A DNA stretch of 64,000 nucleotides from Oxydemutator sp963693105 (lineage in GTDB: Bacteria; Pseudomonadota; Gammaproteobacteria; Poriferisulfidales; Oxydemutatoraceae): contig OY843752.1 in the NCBI GenBank assembly GCA_963693105.1, forward strand, positions 744,001 to 808,000. The letters are read 5' to 3'. Each line of letters begins with the position of its first letter. The first letter of the stretch is position 1. The notes beneath the pieces were generated by a model that saw only the letters and a list, made by a program, of their open reading frames with translations, was not told where the DNA came from and searched no databases. A program made the position numbers and the translations under genes. Below are positions 17,899-26,112 of the stretch, in pieces.

Positions 17899-18930
17899 TT
17901 ACCGCCAGCCGGCGTGGTTGGTCAGCTCGACCGCGTCGCGGTTCAGCCGCCCGAGCAGTTCGAGGGGGATGTCGTCGGCCTTGAAATCTCCCCACGACTG
18001 CAACACGGCGCCGGGCGCGATGCCGTCGCGCACCGGGTATTCGTTGTTGGTCTCGCCGTACCAGCGCTGCGCTTCGGCGCCCGCCAGATATTCGAGCAGC
18101 GCGACCGCCTCGTCGAAGTGTTGCGCCGAGCGGGTCACGCCGGCGCCGCTGATGTTGACATGCACGCCGCGGTCGCTCTGGTTGGGCCACACCACGCGGA
18201 TTTTTTGCGCCGCCGCCTGTTGCGCCGGATGGCCGCTTTGCAGCATCATCGCCAGGTAGTAGGTGTTGGCCACGGCGATGTCGCACAACCCGCCTGCCGC
18301 CGCCAGAATCTGGTCGCGGTCGCCGCCGCCCGGAGAGCGCGCGAAATTGGCCACCAGCCCTTTGGCCCATGCCAGCGTCGCTTCGGCGCCGTTGGCGTGT
18401 ATCATCGAGGCGACCAGCGACTGGTTGTAGATGTTGTCGGACGAGCGGATGCAGATGCGCCCGCGCCAGACCGGGTCGGCCAGTGATTCGTAGCGTGTGA
18501 GCGCCGCCGCATCCACTTTGCCTGCCACTGTGAGGATGGTTCGCGCGCGCAGCGACAGCCCGAACCAGTGGTGGTCGGGGTCGCGGTAACGTGCCGGAAT
18601 GTCGGAAGCCAGCGTCGCGGATTCAACCGCTTGCAGCAGGCCGGCCTGCTTTGCGCGGTACAGGCGTCCGGCGTCGGTGGTAATCAGCAGATCGGCGGGG
18701 CTGTTTTTTCCTTCGAGTTTGAGGCGCGCGAGCAGCGCGTCGGCCTTGCCGGTGACGAGGCGGATTTTGATGTCGTGGCGCGCGCTGAAGCGGTCGAGCA
18801 GCGGCTTGATCAGACTCTCCTGGCGCGCCGAGTAGATGTTGACCTCGGCCAGGGCGCCGCCGCCGCCGGACAGGCAATACAGCGCGAACGCCGCCAATGT
18901 TGTATGATAGTTGGAACGTCGGCTTGTCAT
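17899..18930 (-). CDS. fbpA: Ferric iron-binding periplasmic protein
   Basis: The substrate-binding subunit of the iron importer. The product from ATG 18930 is 343 residues: a basic start (MTSRRSNYH), a hydrophobic core (TTLAAFALYCLSG), a signal cleavage region near GALA-EVN, then the mature protein beginning VNIYSARQESLIKPLL, a typical opening for Fe3+-binding proteins of this class. The paired tyrosines expected to bind iron are plausible in VANTYYLAMM (about residue 220). No good ribosome-binding site precedes the ATG; the stretch before it is C-rich. Regulation is clear: the promoter overlaps a Fur box at 18947-18966, so the operon should be switched off when iron is plentiful. Confidence 0.92.
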   Translation of the reverse strand: MTSRRSNYHTTLAAFALYCLSGGGGALAEVNIYSARQESLIKPLLDRFSARHDIKIRLVTGKADALLARLKLEGKNSPADLLITTDAGRLYRAKQAGLLQAVESATLASDIPARYRDPDHHWFGLSLRARTILTVAGKVDAAALTRYESLADPVWRGRICIRSSDNIYNQSLVASMIHANGAEATLAWAKGLVANFARSPGGGDRDQILAAAGGLCDIAVANTYYLAMMLQSGHPAQQAAAQKIRVVWPNQSDRGVHVNISGAGVTRSAQHFDEAVALLEYLAGAEAQRWYGETNNEYPVRDGIAPGAVLQSWGDFKADDIPLELLGRLNRDAVELTNHAGWR

Positions 18931-18946
18931 GGGCGGGGGGCAACAG

Positions 18947-18983
18947 GAATGAGAATTATTCTTGATAAGCCCCGACAAGTCAA
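18947..18983 (-). promoter_or_regulatory. Promoter with overlapping Fur box for fbpABC
   Basis: On the minus strand, TTGACT (18978-18983; 5 of 6) and AATAAT (18955-18960; 5 of 6) are separated by exactly 17 bases, giving a strong sigma-70 promoter facing fbpA. The -10 lies inside a Fur-box-like palindrome (about 18947-18966) whose plus-strand core is TGAGAAT-T-ATTCTTG, close to the 7-1-7 Fur consensus TGATAAT-N-ATTATCA. Fur binding here would block polymerase directly. Confidence 0.8.
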
Positions 18984-19021
18984 CCGCCGCCCGATTTCTG
19001 ATAAAGGAGTCTCCGACCATC

Positions 19022-19057
19022 ATGCACCTTGACTGCCACAGTGCCCGAATCTTCTGA
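19022..19057 (+). other. Possible 11-codon upstream ORF before ilvE
   Basis: ATG 19022 opens an 11-residue frame (MHLDCHSARIF) that ends in TGA at 19055-19057, one base before the ilvE ATG. The only strong ribosome-binding sequence in this leader, AAAGGAG (19003-19009), lies 12 bases before this mini-frame and too far from ilvE. It may deliver ribosomes to ilvE by re-initiation. It has no run of branched-chain codons, so classic attenuation is not supported. Confidence 0.3.
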
Positions 19058-19058
19058 A

Positions 19059-19973
19059 ATGGATCAACGCGACGGCTGGATCTGGTTCGATGGCGAATTT
19101 GTGCCCTGGCGCGAGGCCAAGGTCCATGTCCTGACACACACGCTGCACTACGGCACGGGTGTGTTCGAGGGGGTTCGCGCCTACCAGACCAACCGGGGCA
19201 CCGCGATTTTCCGGTTGAAAGACCACACCCGGCGGCTGTTTGATTCCGCCGCCATCGTCGGCATCCGGATTCCCTTCACGCAGGATGAACTGAACGCCGC
19301 GCAGCGCGAGGCGATTGAAAAGAACGGACTGGAAACCGCCTACCTGAGGCCGATGGTTTTCTACGGCGCCGAGGGCATGGGGCTGCGCGCCGACAACCTC
19401 AAAGTGCATTGCATCGTCGCCGTGTGGCAGTGGGGGACGTACCTCGGCGAGGAGAACATCCAGCGCGGCATCCGCGTCAAGACTTCCTCGTTTGCGCGCT
19501 ACCACGTCAACACCGCGATGTGCAAGGCCAAGGCCAACGGGCACTACATCAATTCCATGCTCGCGCTGCAGGAGGCGCTGGCCGCCGGCTGCGACGAGGC
19601 GCTGATGCTCGACACCGACGGCTACGTGGCCGAGGGCAGCGGCGAGAATGTTTTTATCGTCGCCGACGGCGTCATCCACACCCCCGACCTGGGCGCGACG
19701 CTCAACGGCATCACCCGGCGCACGGTGCTGCAACTGGCGAAGGACGAGGGCCTGACGGTGGTCGAGAGGCGGATTACGCGCGACGAGGTGTATATCGCCG
19801 ACGAGGTTTTCATGACCGGCACCGCCGCCGAGGTGACGCCGGTGCGTGAACTCGACGGGCGCGTCATCGGCGGCGGCGGGCGTGGGCCGGTGACCGCGCA
19901 GTTGCAGTCGTTGTTTTTTGATGTCGTGCATGGCCGCAACGACTCCCACCCGGAGTGGCTGGATTTTGTCTGA
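19059..19973 (+). CDS. ilvE: Branched-chain amino acid aminotransferase
   Basis: A PLP enzyme that transfers the amino group between glutamate and the oxo-acids of Leu, Ile and Val in the cytosol. The 304-residue product matches the family length of about 305-310. Diagnostic stretches are IWFDGEF, HTLHYGTGVFEGVRAYQT, the PLP-lysine region NTAMCKAKANGHYINSML, and EALMLDTDGYVAEGSGENVF. The start is placed at ATG 19059, which gives the usual short lead before IWF-x-GE; TTG 19029 would add ten residues. It diverges from the Fur-controlled fbp operon. Its last bases overlap the start of hldE, so it may head the transcript for the first LPS genes. Confidence 0.93.
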   Translation: MDQRDGWIWFDGEFVPWREAKVHVLTHTLHYGTGVFEGVRAYQTNRGTAIFRLKDHTRRLFDSAAIVGIRIPFTQDELNAAQREAIEKNGLETAYLRPMVFYGAEGMGLRADNLKVHCIVAVWQWGTYLGEENIQRGIRVKTSSFARYHVNTAMCKAKANGHYINSMLALQEALAAGCDEALMLDTDGYVAEGSGENVFIVADGVIHTPDLGATLNGITRRTVLQLAKDEGLTVVERRITRDEVYIADEVFMTGTAAEVTPVRELDGRVIGGGGRGPVTAQLQSLFFDVVHGRNDSHPEWLDFV

Positions 19974-21399
19974 CGGCCTGTCGTCCGGCGCGCCCGACTT
20001 CAGCCGCGCCCGCCTGCTGGTGGTCGGCGATGTGATGATAGACCGTTATTTTCACGGCGCGACCCGGCGCATCTCGCCGGAGGCGCCGGTGCAGGCCGTG
20101 CATGTCGAACACTTCGAGGAGCGTCCGGGCGGCGCCGCCAACGTCGCCGTCAATGTCCGCGGCCTCGGCGCGCGCGCGACGTTGATCGGCCTGACGGGCG
20201 AGGACGCCGAGGCCGCCTTGCTGGAGCGCCTGCTCGAAAAGCGCGGTGTCGGCGCCTGCTTTGCCGCCGTGCGCGACAGCCCGACCATCGTCAAACTGCG
20301 CGTCGTCAGCCGCGGCCAGCAGCTGATTCGCCTTGATTTCGAAGACGGCTTCAAGGGTGCGGCGCTGTCGCAGGTCGAGACGCTGTTGAATGGGCAGCTG
20401 GGCGATGCCGACGCCGTCATTTTCTCCGACTACGCGAAGGGCTGTTTGCGCAACGTCCAGCGCCTGATCCGGCTGGCGCGCGACGCCGGCAAGCCGGTGT
20501 TTGTCGATCCCAAGGGGCACGATTTCTCCCGCTACGCCGACGCCACCGTGCTGACCCCCAATTTTCCGGAGTTCGAGGCGGTCGTCGGGCCGTGCCGCAA
20601 CGACGGCGAGATTGCCGAAAAAGGACTTGCGCTGAAAACCCGGCTGGGTCTCGACGCCTTGCTGGTGACCCGCGGCGAACGCGGCATGTCGTTGGTGGAA
20701 AGCACCGAGGTCATCCACCACTTGCCGACGCAGGCGCATGAAGTGTATGACGTCACCGGCGCCGGCGACACCGCCATCTCGGTGCTGGCGACGGCATACG
20801 CGCTTGGCATGCCGCTGGTGGAGGCAACGCGGCTCGCCAACCGGGCGGCGAGTCTGGTGGTCGAGAAGTCCGGCACCGCGACGGTCAGCCGCGAGGAGTT
20901 GAGCGGCGTCTCCCGCTATGCGGCGTCCGCCGGCGCCGTGTGCAGCCGCGAGGAATTGCCGGCGCGGGTCGCCGCCGCGCGCCGCGCCGGGCAGCGCATC
21001 GTCATGACCAACGGCTGTTTCGATTTGCTGCACGCCGGGCATGTCGCCTGCCTGACCGAGGCGGCGCAGCTGGGCGACAAACTGCTGGTCGCGGTCAACG
21101 ACGACGATTCGGTCAGGGCGCTGAAGGGCGCCGGACGCCCGATCAATCCGCTGCACCTGCGCATGCGCCTGCTGGCCGCGCTGGGAATGGTGGACTGGGT
21201 CGTGCCGTTTTCGGAGCCTACGCCGGAGCGTCTGGTGGAGTGCGTCTCGCCGGATGTTCTGGTCAAGGGCGGCGATTACGCGCCGCGCGACATCGCCGGT
21301 TACGCCCACGTCTCGCGCAGCGGCGGCGAGGTGGTCGTGCTGGATTATCTCGAAGGCGTTTCGACCAGCGGGTTGATCGCCGACATCCGCAAGCAATAG
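19966..21399 (+). CDS. hldE: Bifunctional heptose-7-phosphate kinase / heptose-1-phosphate adenylyltransferase
   Basis: A two-domain enzyme making ADP-heptose for the LPS inner core. The N-terminal PfkB-like kinase (about residues 1-315) shows LLVVGDVMIDRYF, RPGGAANVA and the catalytic loop DVTGAGDTAISVL. The C-terminal nucleotidyltransferase (about 335-475) begins VMTNGCFDLLHAGHVACL and ends with VLVKGGDYAPRDIAG. TTG 19966 is chosen because GGAG sits 10 bases upstream and the resulting 477 residues equals the E. coli HldE length; ATG 19921 or 19930 are alternatives. The start overlaps the ilvE stop. It works with hldD and feeds waaC and waaF, all in this window. Confidence 0.94.
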   Translation: MSDGLSSGAPDFSRARLLVVGDVMIDRYFHGATRRISPEAPVQAVHVEHFEERPGGAANVAVNVRGLGARATLIGLTGEDAEAALLERLLEKRGVGACFAAVRDSPTIVKLRVVSRGQQLIRLDFEDGFKGAALSQVETLLNGQLGDADAVIFSDYAKGCLRNVQRLIRLARDAGKPVFVDPKGHDFSRYADATVLTPNFPEFEAVVGPCRNDGEIAEKGLALKTRLGLDALLVTRGERGMSLVESTEVIHHLPTQAHEVYDVTGAGDTAISVLATAYALGMPLVEATRLANRAASLVVEKSGTATVSREELSGVSRYAASAGAVCSREELPARVAAARRAGQRIVMTNGCFDLLHAGHVACLTEAAQLGDKLLVAVNDDDSVRALKGAGRPINPLHLRMRLLAALGMVDWVVPFSEPTPERLVECVSPDVLVKGGDYAPRDIAGYAHVSRSGGEVVVLDYLEGVSTSGLIADIRKQ

Positions 21400-21404
21400 T
21401 TTCG

Positions 21405-22421
21405 ATGCCGAAGCGTATCCTGGTGGTTGCGCAGGCCTGGGTCGGCGACATGGTGTTGTCGCAAAGTCTTTACAAGGCGCTCAGGCTGCGCGAACCCGAC
21501 ACCGGGATTGACGTCATCGCGCCGGCCTGGGGCGGTGCGCTGTTGCGCCGGATGCGCGAGGTCTCCGAGGTGCTGGAGATGCCGCCCGGCCACGGCGAAC
21601 TCGGCCTGTCGGCGCGCCGCGCGCTGGGGCGGCGTTTGCGCGGCGTCTATCAGCAGGCCATCGTGCTGCCGCGTTCGCTGAAAGCCGCGCTGGCGCCGTG
21701 GTTTGCGCGGGTGCCGGTGCGCACCGGCTTTCGCGGCGAGATGCGCTACGGCCTGATCAACGACATGCGTCCGCTCGACGCCGCGGCGATGCCGCGCATC
21801 GTCGATCGCTTTGTTTTTCTGGGACAGCCGCGCGGCGCGCGGCCCGCCGCCGCCGCGCCCGCGCCCGAGCCGGAGCTGCGGGTGGATGCGGACAACGCCG
21901 CGGCCTGTGTGCGGCGTCTCGGCCTTGATTTGCAAAAACCGGTGCTGGCGATGATGCCGGGCGCCGCTTTCGGCAAGTCGAAACAGTGGCCGCCCGATTC
22001 CTTCGCCGCCCTCGCCGGCCGCTACACCGCCGCCGGCTGGCAGGTGTGGTTGTTCGGCTCGTCCGGCGATGCGCCAGCGGCGCGGCGGATTGCGCGCGCC
22101 GCTGCGGCGCCGGTTTTCGATCTGTGCGGACGGACGAATCTGGAGGACGTGATTGATCTGATGTCGCTGGCGTCGCTGGCGGTGACGAACGATTCGGGAT
22201 TGATGCATGTCGCCGCCGCCGTCGGCTGTCCGCTGGTCGCCGTGTACGGCGCGACTTCGCCGGATTACACGCCGCCGATGACCGCCGCCGCCGGCGTCTT
22301 GTGGCGCGGAATCGAGTGCAGTCCGTGCTGGAAAAAAACCTGCCGCTACGGCCATTACCGCTGTCTGACTGAAATCTCCCCGGACGAGGTGTACGCGGCG
22401 GCGCAAACGCTTGAAAAATGA
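21405..22421 (+). CDS. waaF: LPS heptosyltransferase II
   Basis: A family 9 glycosyltransferase that adds the second heptose to the LPS inner core at the cytosolic face of the inner membrane. The 338-residue product begins MPKRILVVAQAWVGDMVLSQ, the ADP-heptose transferase opening with the acceptor-site Asp in GDM. The C-terminal donor half contains MMPGAAFGKSKQWP and NDSGLMHVAAAVGCPLVAVYG, followed by the WaaF-typical cysteine-rich ECSPCWKKTCRYGHYRCL. It starts 5 bases after hldE. Its stop is followed at once by an AT-richer restriction-modification pair. Confidence 0.93.
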   Translation: MPKRILVVAQAWVGDMVLSQSLYKALRLREPDTGIDVIAPAWGGALLRRMREVSEVLEMPPGHGELGLSARRALGRRLRGVYQQAIVLPRSLKAALAPWFARVPVRTGFRGEMRYGLINDMRPLDAAAMPRIVDRFVFLGQPRGARPAAAAPAPEPELRVDADNAAACVRRLGLDLQKPVLAMMPGAAFGKSKQWPPDSFAALAGRYTAAGWQVWLFGSSGDAPAARRIARAAAAPVFDLCGRTNLEDVIDLMSLASLAVTNDSGLMHVAAAVGCPLVAVYGATSPDYTPPMTAAAGVLWRGIECSPCWKKTCRYGHYRCLTEISPDEVYAAAQTLEK

Positions 22422-22440
22422 GTCCCGCATGAATTATGCT
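22411..22440 (+). promoter_or_regulatory. Candidate promoter for the methyltransferase gene
   Basis: TTGAAA (22411-22416) and TATGCT (22435-22440) are 18 bases apart and end 47 bases before the methyltransferase start. The -35 overlaps the last codons of waaF. Both hexamers match only partly, so this is tentative. Confidence 0.35.
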
Positions 22441-22487
22441 CAGAAATGTATTGCACCGCCGAGCGAGGTCGGGTAATAAGGATGGAC

Positions 22488-23504
22488 ATGAACAACAACA
22501 GCACACTGCGACGGGCGCCCCGCAATCAAACGATTGAATTGAGCGAAAGCGAGCTGGAAAAGTACAAAAAACGTCTTGTCAGAATTGACAGGCAGGTTGC
22601 CGTTGACAGTGTTTTAAATAAGACAATTCATCAGGATATTTTCGATGTACTGGATTATCTGCCGGACCAGTTTGTTGACCTGGTTTTTGTTGATCCGCCC
22701 TACAATCTGAACAAAGCGTTTCATCTCGCTCGTTTCAGAGAGATGGAGCCGGCAAGGTATGAGAAATGGCTGGATTCCTGGATAAGCAGGATGATTCGTC
22801 TGTTGAAACCGACGGCATCGGTTTACATTTGCGGTGACTGGAAGTCGTCAGGCGCAATTTTCAATGTTGCCGGGAGATACCTGCGGATTCAGAACCGTAT
22901 AACTTTTGAGAGAGAAAAGGGTCGCGGCGCGAAAACAAACTGGAAAAACAACTCTGAGGATGTGTGGTTCTGCACAATGTCAAAAAATTATCATTTTAAC
23001 GTTGACGCGGTAAAAGTGAAAAGAAAAGTCATTGCGCCTTATCGGGATGATTCGGGAAAAGCGAAAGACTGGAGCGAAGGAAAAAACGGGAAATACCGGT
23101 TGACCCATCCCTCGAATATCTGGACTGATATCACCATTCCTTTCTGGTCTATGCCGGAAAATACGGATCATCCGACGCAGAAACCGGAGAAACTGGTTGC
23201 AAAAATTCTTCTTGCAAGCTCGAAGCCGGGAGATGTCGTCTTTGATCCTTTTCTTGGCTCAGGCACTGCATCTGTGGTTGCAAAGAAACTGGGACGGAGT
23301 TATGTCGGCGTTGAAATAGATGAATTCTATGGTTGTCTGGCCGAGAAACGCCTTGAAATAGCGGAATCAGATAAAACAATTCAAGGTTATTCCGACAATG
23401 TTTTCTGGGATCGCAATACTCTCCATGAATCATTGAACGGCGGTGGTGGAAATAAGAGCAATCCAGAAGGTCAGACATCGTTATTCAGAAACAAATTGCC
23501 ATGA
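22488..23504 (+). CDS. Type II DNA methyltransferase, beta class (N6-adenine or N4-cytosine)
   Basis: Transfers a methyl group from S-adenosylmethionine to an amino group in DNA and so protects the host from the adjacent endonuclease. The catalytic motif DPPYNLNKAF comes first (about residue 70), and the AdoMet motif DPFLGSGTASVVAKKLGR near the C-terminus, the order defining beta-class amino-methyltransferases; HPTQKP precedes the latter. The 338-residue frame starts at ATG 22488 with AAGG six bases upstream; ATG 22482 is also possible. Codons are clearly AT-richer than neighbouring LPS genes, suggesting acquisition by transfer. It overlaps the next gene by ATGA. The recognition site cannot be deduced. 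Confidence 0.9.
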   Translation: MNNNSTLRRAPRNQTIELSESELEKYKKRLVRIDRQVAVDSVLNKTIHQDIFDVLDYLPDQFVDLVFVDPPYNLNKAFHLARFREMEPARYEKWLDSWISRMIRLLKPTASVYICGDWKSSGAIFNVAGRYLRIQNRITFEREKGRGAKTNWKNNSEDVWFCTMSKNYHFNVDAVKVKRKVIAPYRDDSGKAKDWSEGKNGKYRLTHPSNIWTDITIPFWSMPENTDHPTQKPEKLVAKILLASSKPGDVVFDPFLGSGTASVVAKKLGRSYVGVEIDEFYGCLAEKRLEIAESDKTIQGYSDNVFWDRNTLHESLNGGGGNKSNPEGQTSLFRNKLP

Positions 23505-24166
23505 TGAAAAAAAGCGGGATATTTTATACAGACACGTACAAAAAGATAGAGAGTGAGATCAAGGCTTTTCTCAATAAGCAAACCGATTTCCTGTCGTCCA
23601 GGACAGTGGACAGTCCGCGCGCTGTTGGTGATGCGATAGAAAGTATCCTTGTTGAAAACTTTGGCGCAATCCTGGGCGACCTGTCCAGAAAATACTCTTC
23701 CCGATTTGCGCGCCGGGCAATGGCTGATCTTGCATTCACGGATAAAGATGATTTTTATTATGTTGTAGATGTAAAAACCCATCGGCTTGATACAAAGTTC
23801 AATATGCCGAATCTCACGTCAGTTGAAAGGCTTTCCCGATTTTACGAAGATGATAAAAATTACTTTGCCATACTGAAGGTTGACTACAAGACGGAAGATT
23901 TGAAGGTGGTGGTTGATGAAGTTACATTCGTTCCGATAGAATTTCTTTCCTGGAGTTGTCTTACACTCGGTGCTCTTGGATGGGGGCAGATTCAGATGGC
24001 AAACGCCAATACGGTTGCCGTGCTGCCAAAGAACAAGCGCAAGAGATGGATGATTGACATGTGTGATCACTTGCTGGATTTTTACCCGAAAGAAATTCTT
24101 AAAATGAATGAGCGGATGGAACACTTCAAGAAAGTAAAGGAATACTGGCGAGATAAAAAGGAGTAA
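23501..24166 (+). CDS. Probable type II restriction endonuclease
   Basis: The 221-residue product overlaps the methyltransferase stop by four bases, the usual tight pairing of a type II system. A PD-(D/E)xK-like core is visible: an acidic residue in MADLAF, then FYYVVDVKTHRL, where DVK supplies the expected D-x-K (about residues 78-95). A preceding helix carries the conserved-looking E of AIESILVENFG. It is Lys- and Phe-rich and AT-rich like its partner, unlike flanking genes. I do not recognise a named enzyme family, so the call rests on the motif and context. No controller protein or Vsr nuclease gene is present. Confidence 0.72.
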   Translation: MMKKSGIFYTDTYKKIESEIKAFLNKQTDFLSSRTVDSPRAVGDAIESILVENFGAILGDLSRKYSSRFARRAMADLAFTDKDDFYYVVDVKTHRLDTKFNMPNLTSVERLSRFYEDDKNYFAILKVDYKTEDLKVVVDEVTFVPIEFLSWSCLTLGALGWGQIQMANANTVAVLPKNKRKRWMIDMCDHLLDFYPKEILKMNERMEHFKKVKEYWRDKKE

Positions 24167-24176
24167 GGGAAGGGCG

Positions 24177-24302
24177 ATGACCCGTCCAGGAGCGGGTTGT
24201 CATCATGCCGAATCACCGCCCGCTGAACCGCCATGAACGATTCCACGTCAACCCGTGAACTGCCCGCTGTGGTCTATCGGGGAGCGCCGTTGCTGGTGGC
24301 GG
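24177..24302 (+). pseudogene. Decayed duplicate of the next gene's promoter and 5' end
   Basis: This stretch repeats 24319-24458: a related upstream segment, the CGCCCGCTGAACCGCC block, then an ATG (24233) followed by near-identical bases through the first 24 or so codons (MNDSTSTRELPAVVYRGAPL against MNDSTPTRELPAVVYLGAPL). It then breaks off and stops at TGA 24320-24322, leaving a 29-residue frame. The -10 present in the intact copy (TATAAT) reads CATCAT here, and an 8-base insertion before the ATG differs between copies. It lies ten bases after the endonuclease stop. An imperfect hairpin (about 24176-24207) could end restriction-gene transcription. Confidence 0.75.
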
Positions 24303-24318
24303 GGCACAATAGACTCGC

Positions 24319-24348
24319 ATGACTTCTTCGGCGGCGGGTTGCTATAAT
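24319..24348 (+). promoter_or_regulatory. Promoter of the membrane protein-hldD unit
   Basis: ATGACT (24319-24324; 4 of 6) and a perfect TATAAT (24343-24348) are 18 bases apart, 37 bases before the ATG at 24386. It would drive the membrane protein gene and the overlapping hldD independently of the genes left of the restriction-modification insertion. Confidence 0.5.
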
Positions 24349-24385
24349 ACCGGATACGCCGCCCGCTGAACCGCCAGAAAACGCC

Positions 24386-25150
24386 ATGAACGATTCCACG
24401 CCAACCCGTGAACTGCCCGCTGTGGTCTATCTGGGGGCGCCGCTGCTGGTGGTGGCGGCGCCTTATGCGGCGCAGTGGGCCGGCGGACCTCAGCCCTGGC
24501 TGTACGGCGAAGCCGGCGCCATCGAGTGGGTCACGGTGGTGTTTTTGCTGGCCGCGATTTTTTACGGCGTGCGCGCGCTGGGGCTGGTCGCCGGCCACGC
24601 GCCGCGCTGGCTCACCGCCTGGGTGGTGCTGCTGCTGCTGGGCGCGGTGTATTTCGCCGGTGAGGAACTGAGCTGGGGGCAGCATGTTTTCCAGTGGGCC
24701 ACGCCGGAAACCTGGCGGCAACTCAACCCTCAGCAGGAAACCAATTTGCATAACGTCCACTCGCTTTTTGATCAATTGCCGCGGGCGCTGCTGACGCTGG
24801 CCGCGCTCGTCGGCGGTGTCATGGTGCCGCTGCACCGCCGCCGCGCCGCGCGCCGCCGGCCCGCGCCCGGACGGCTGCGGTGGCTCGACCGGCTGGTGTC
24901 GGAGCGCGATCGCGACGCCTGGCCGTACTGGCTGTGGCCGACCTGGGTCTGCCTGCCGGTGTCGGTTGCGGTGCTGGTCGTCAGCCCCTTCGACGGGCTG
25001 GTCGAGTCGTTCGGCGCCGCCGCGCCGGACTGGCTTTATATGAAAGGCGGCGAACTCAAGGAGTGCATGCTGGCGCTGTTCATCCTGATCTATGTGCTGT
25101 CGCTGCACCGCCGCCTGCGCGCGGCGCCGCCGTCGGAAGGCCGATGCTGA
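24386..25150 (+). CDS. Conserved-type integral membrane protein upstream of hldD
   Basis: I do not recognise a named family. The 254-residue product has about six hydrophobic segments: VVYLGAPLLVVAAPYA, VTVVFLLAAIFYGV, AWVVLLLLGAVYFAG, ALLTLAALVGGVMV, WVCLPVSVAVLVVS and MLALFILIYVLSL. Between the third and fourth lie GEELSWGQHVF and ETNLHNVHSLFDQLP, polar clusters that look conserved and may form an active or binding site. The stop overlaps the hldD start (ATGCTGA), so they are co-translated. This suggests a cell-envelope role, but none is demonstrable. The promoter and first 24 or so codons are duplicated just upstream in decayed form. Confidence 0.75.
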   Translation: MNDSTPTRELPAVVYLGAPLLVVAAPYAAQWAGGPQPWLYGEAGAIEWVTVVFLLAAIFYGVRALGLVAGHAPRWLTAWVVLLLLGAVYFAGEELSWGQHVFQWATPETWRQLNPQQETNLHNVHSLFDQLPRALLTLAALVGGVMVPLHRRRAARRRPAPGRLRWLDRLVSERDRDAWPYWLWPTWVCLPVSVAVLVVSPFDGLVESFGAAAPDWLYMKGGELKECMLALFILIYVLSLHRRLRAAPPSEGRC

Positions 25151-26112
25151 TTGTCACCGGCGCGGCGGGTTTCATCGGCAGCAACGTCGTCGCCGCTCTC
25201 AACCAGCGCGGCGTGGACGACATTCTGGTCGTGGACAATCTTGAGAACGGGCGCAAGGTCGGCAATCTCTGCGACCTGAAAATCGCCGACTACATGGACA
25301 AGGGCGATTTCTTCGAGCGCCTTGAAGACGGCTACACCTTCCCGTCCGTCGAGGCGGTCATCCACGAGGGCGCCTGTACTTCCACCGTCGAGTGGGACGG
25401 CCGCTACATGATGAGCAACAATTTTGAATACTCGAAGACGCTGCTGCATTACTGCCGCCGCCACGCGATTCCTTTTCAATACGCATCGTCGGCGGGCGTT
25501 TACGGCAACAGCGGCGCTTTCGCCGAAGACGAGGCCAACGAAAAGCCGATGACGATTTATGCGTACTCCAAGTGGCTTTTCGACCGCTGCGTGCGGCGCG
25601 TGCTGAACGAGGCCGGTTCGCCCGTCGCGGGCTTTCGCTATTTCAACGTCTATGGGCCGCGCGAGGGGCACAAGGATTTCATGTGCAGCGCGCCGTGGCA
25701 TTTCGACCGCCAGTTGCGCGAGCAAGGCAAGGTGCGCGTCTTCGGCGCCAACGAGACCTGTGACGCCGGCCAGCACCGGCGCGATTTCACCCACGTGGAC
25801 GACGTTGTCAAGGTTAAATTGTGGTGGCTGGGCATGGAGAATCCGCCGAGCGGTGTTTTCAATCTCGGCAGCGGCGCCGCCCGCACTTTCAGGGAGGTCG
25901 CCGATGCGGTTGTCGCCTGGCACGGCGCCGGCGAAGTCGAATACATCCCGTTTCCCGACGAATTGAAGTCCGTCTATCAGAATTTTACCGAGGCCGATTT
26001 AACGCGGCTGCGGGCGGCGGGTTACGACGGCGGGTTCACTTCGCTTGAGGATGGCGTCGGTCGCTACCTTGAATGGCTTGCGCGGCACGAGGAGCACAAC
26101 CACCGGGGATGA
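25144..26112 (+). CDS. hldD: ADP-L-glycero-D-manno-heptose 6-epimerase
   Basis: The last step of ADP-heptose synthesis, inverting C6 so that WaaC and WaaF can use the sugar. It is an extended short-chain dehydrogenase of 322 residues with the nucleotide-binding motif TGAAGFIGSN near the start, the HldD-typical VVDNLENGRKVGNLCDLKIADY, the catalytic YxxxK (YAYSK) and RYFNVYGPREGHKD. The substrate-region residues SAPWHFDRQL are also present. It overlaps the upstream membrane protein gene by seven bases. Together with hldE it completes the nucleotide-activated heptose pathway, apart from gmhA and gmhB, which are not in the window. Confidence 0.95.
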   Translation: MLIVTGAAGFIGSNVVAALNQRGVDDILVVDNLENGRKVGNLCDLKIADYMDKGDFFERLEDGYTFPSVEAVIHEGACTSTVEWDGRYMMSNNFEYSKTLLHYCRRHAIPFQYASSAGVYGNSGAFAEDEANEKPMTIYAYSKWLFDRCVRRVLNEAGSPVAGFRYFNVYGPREGHKDFMCSAPWHFDRQLREQGKVRVFGANETCDAGQHRRDFTHVDDVVKVKLWWLGMENPPSGVFNLGSGAARTFREVADAVVAWHGAGEVEYIPFPDELKSVYQNFTEADLTRLRAAGYDGGFTSLEDGVGRYLEWLARHEEHNHRG

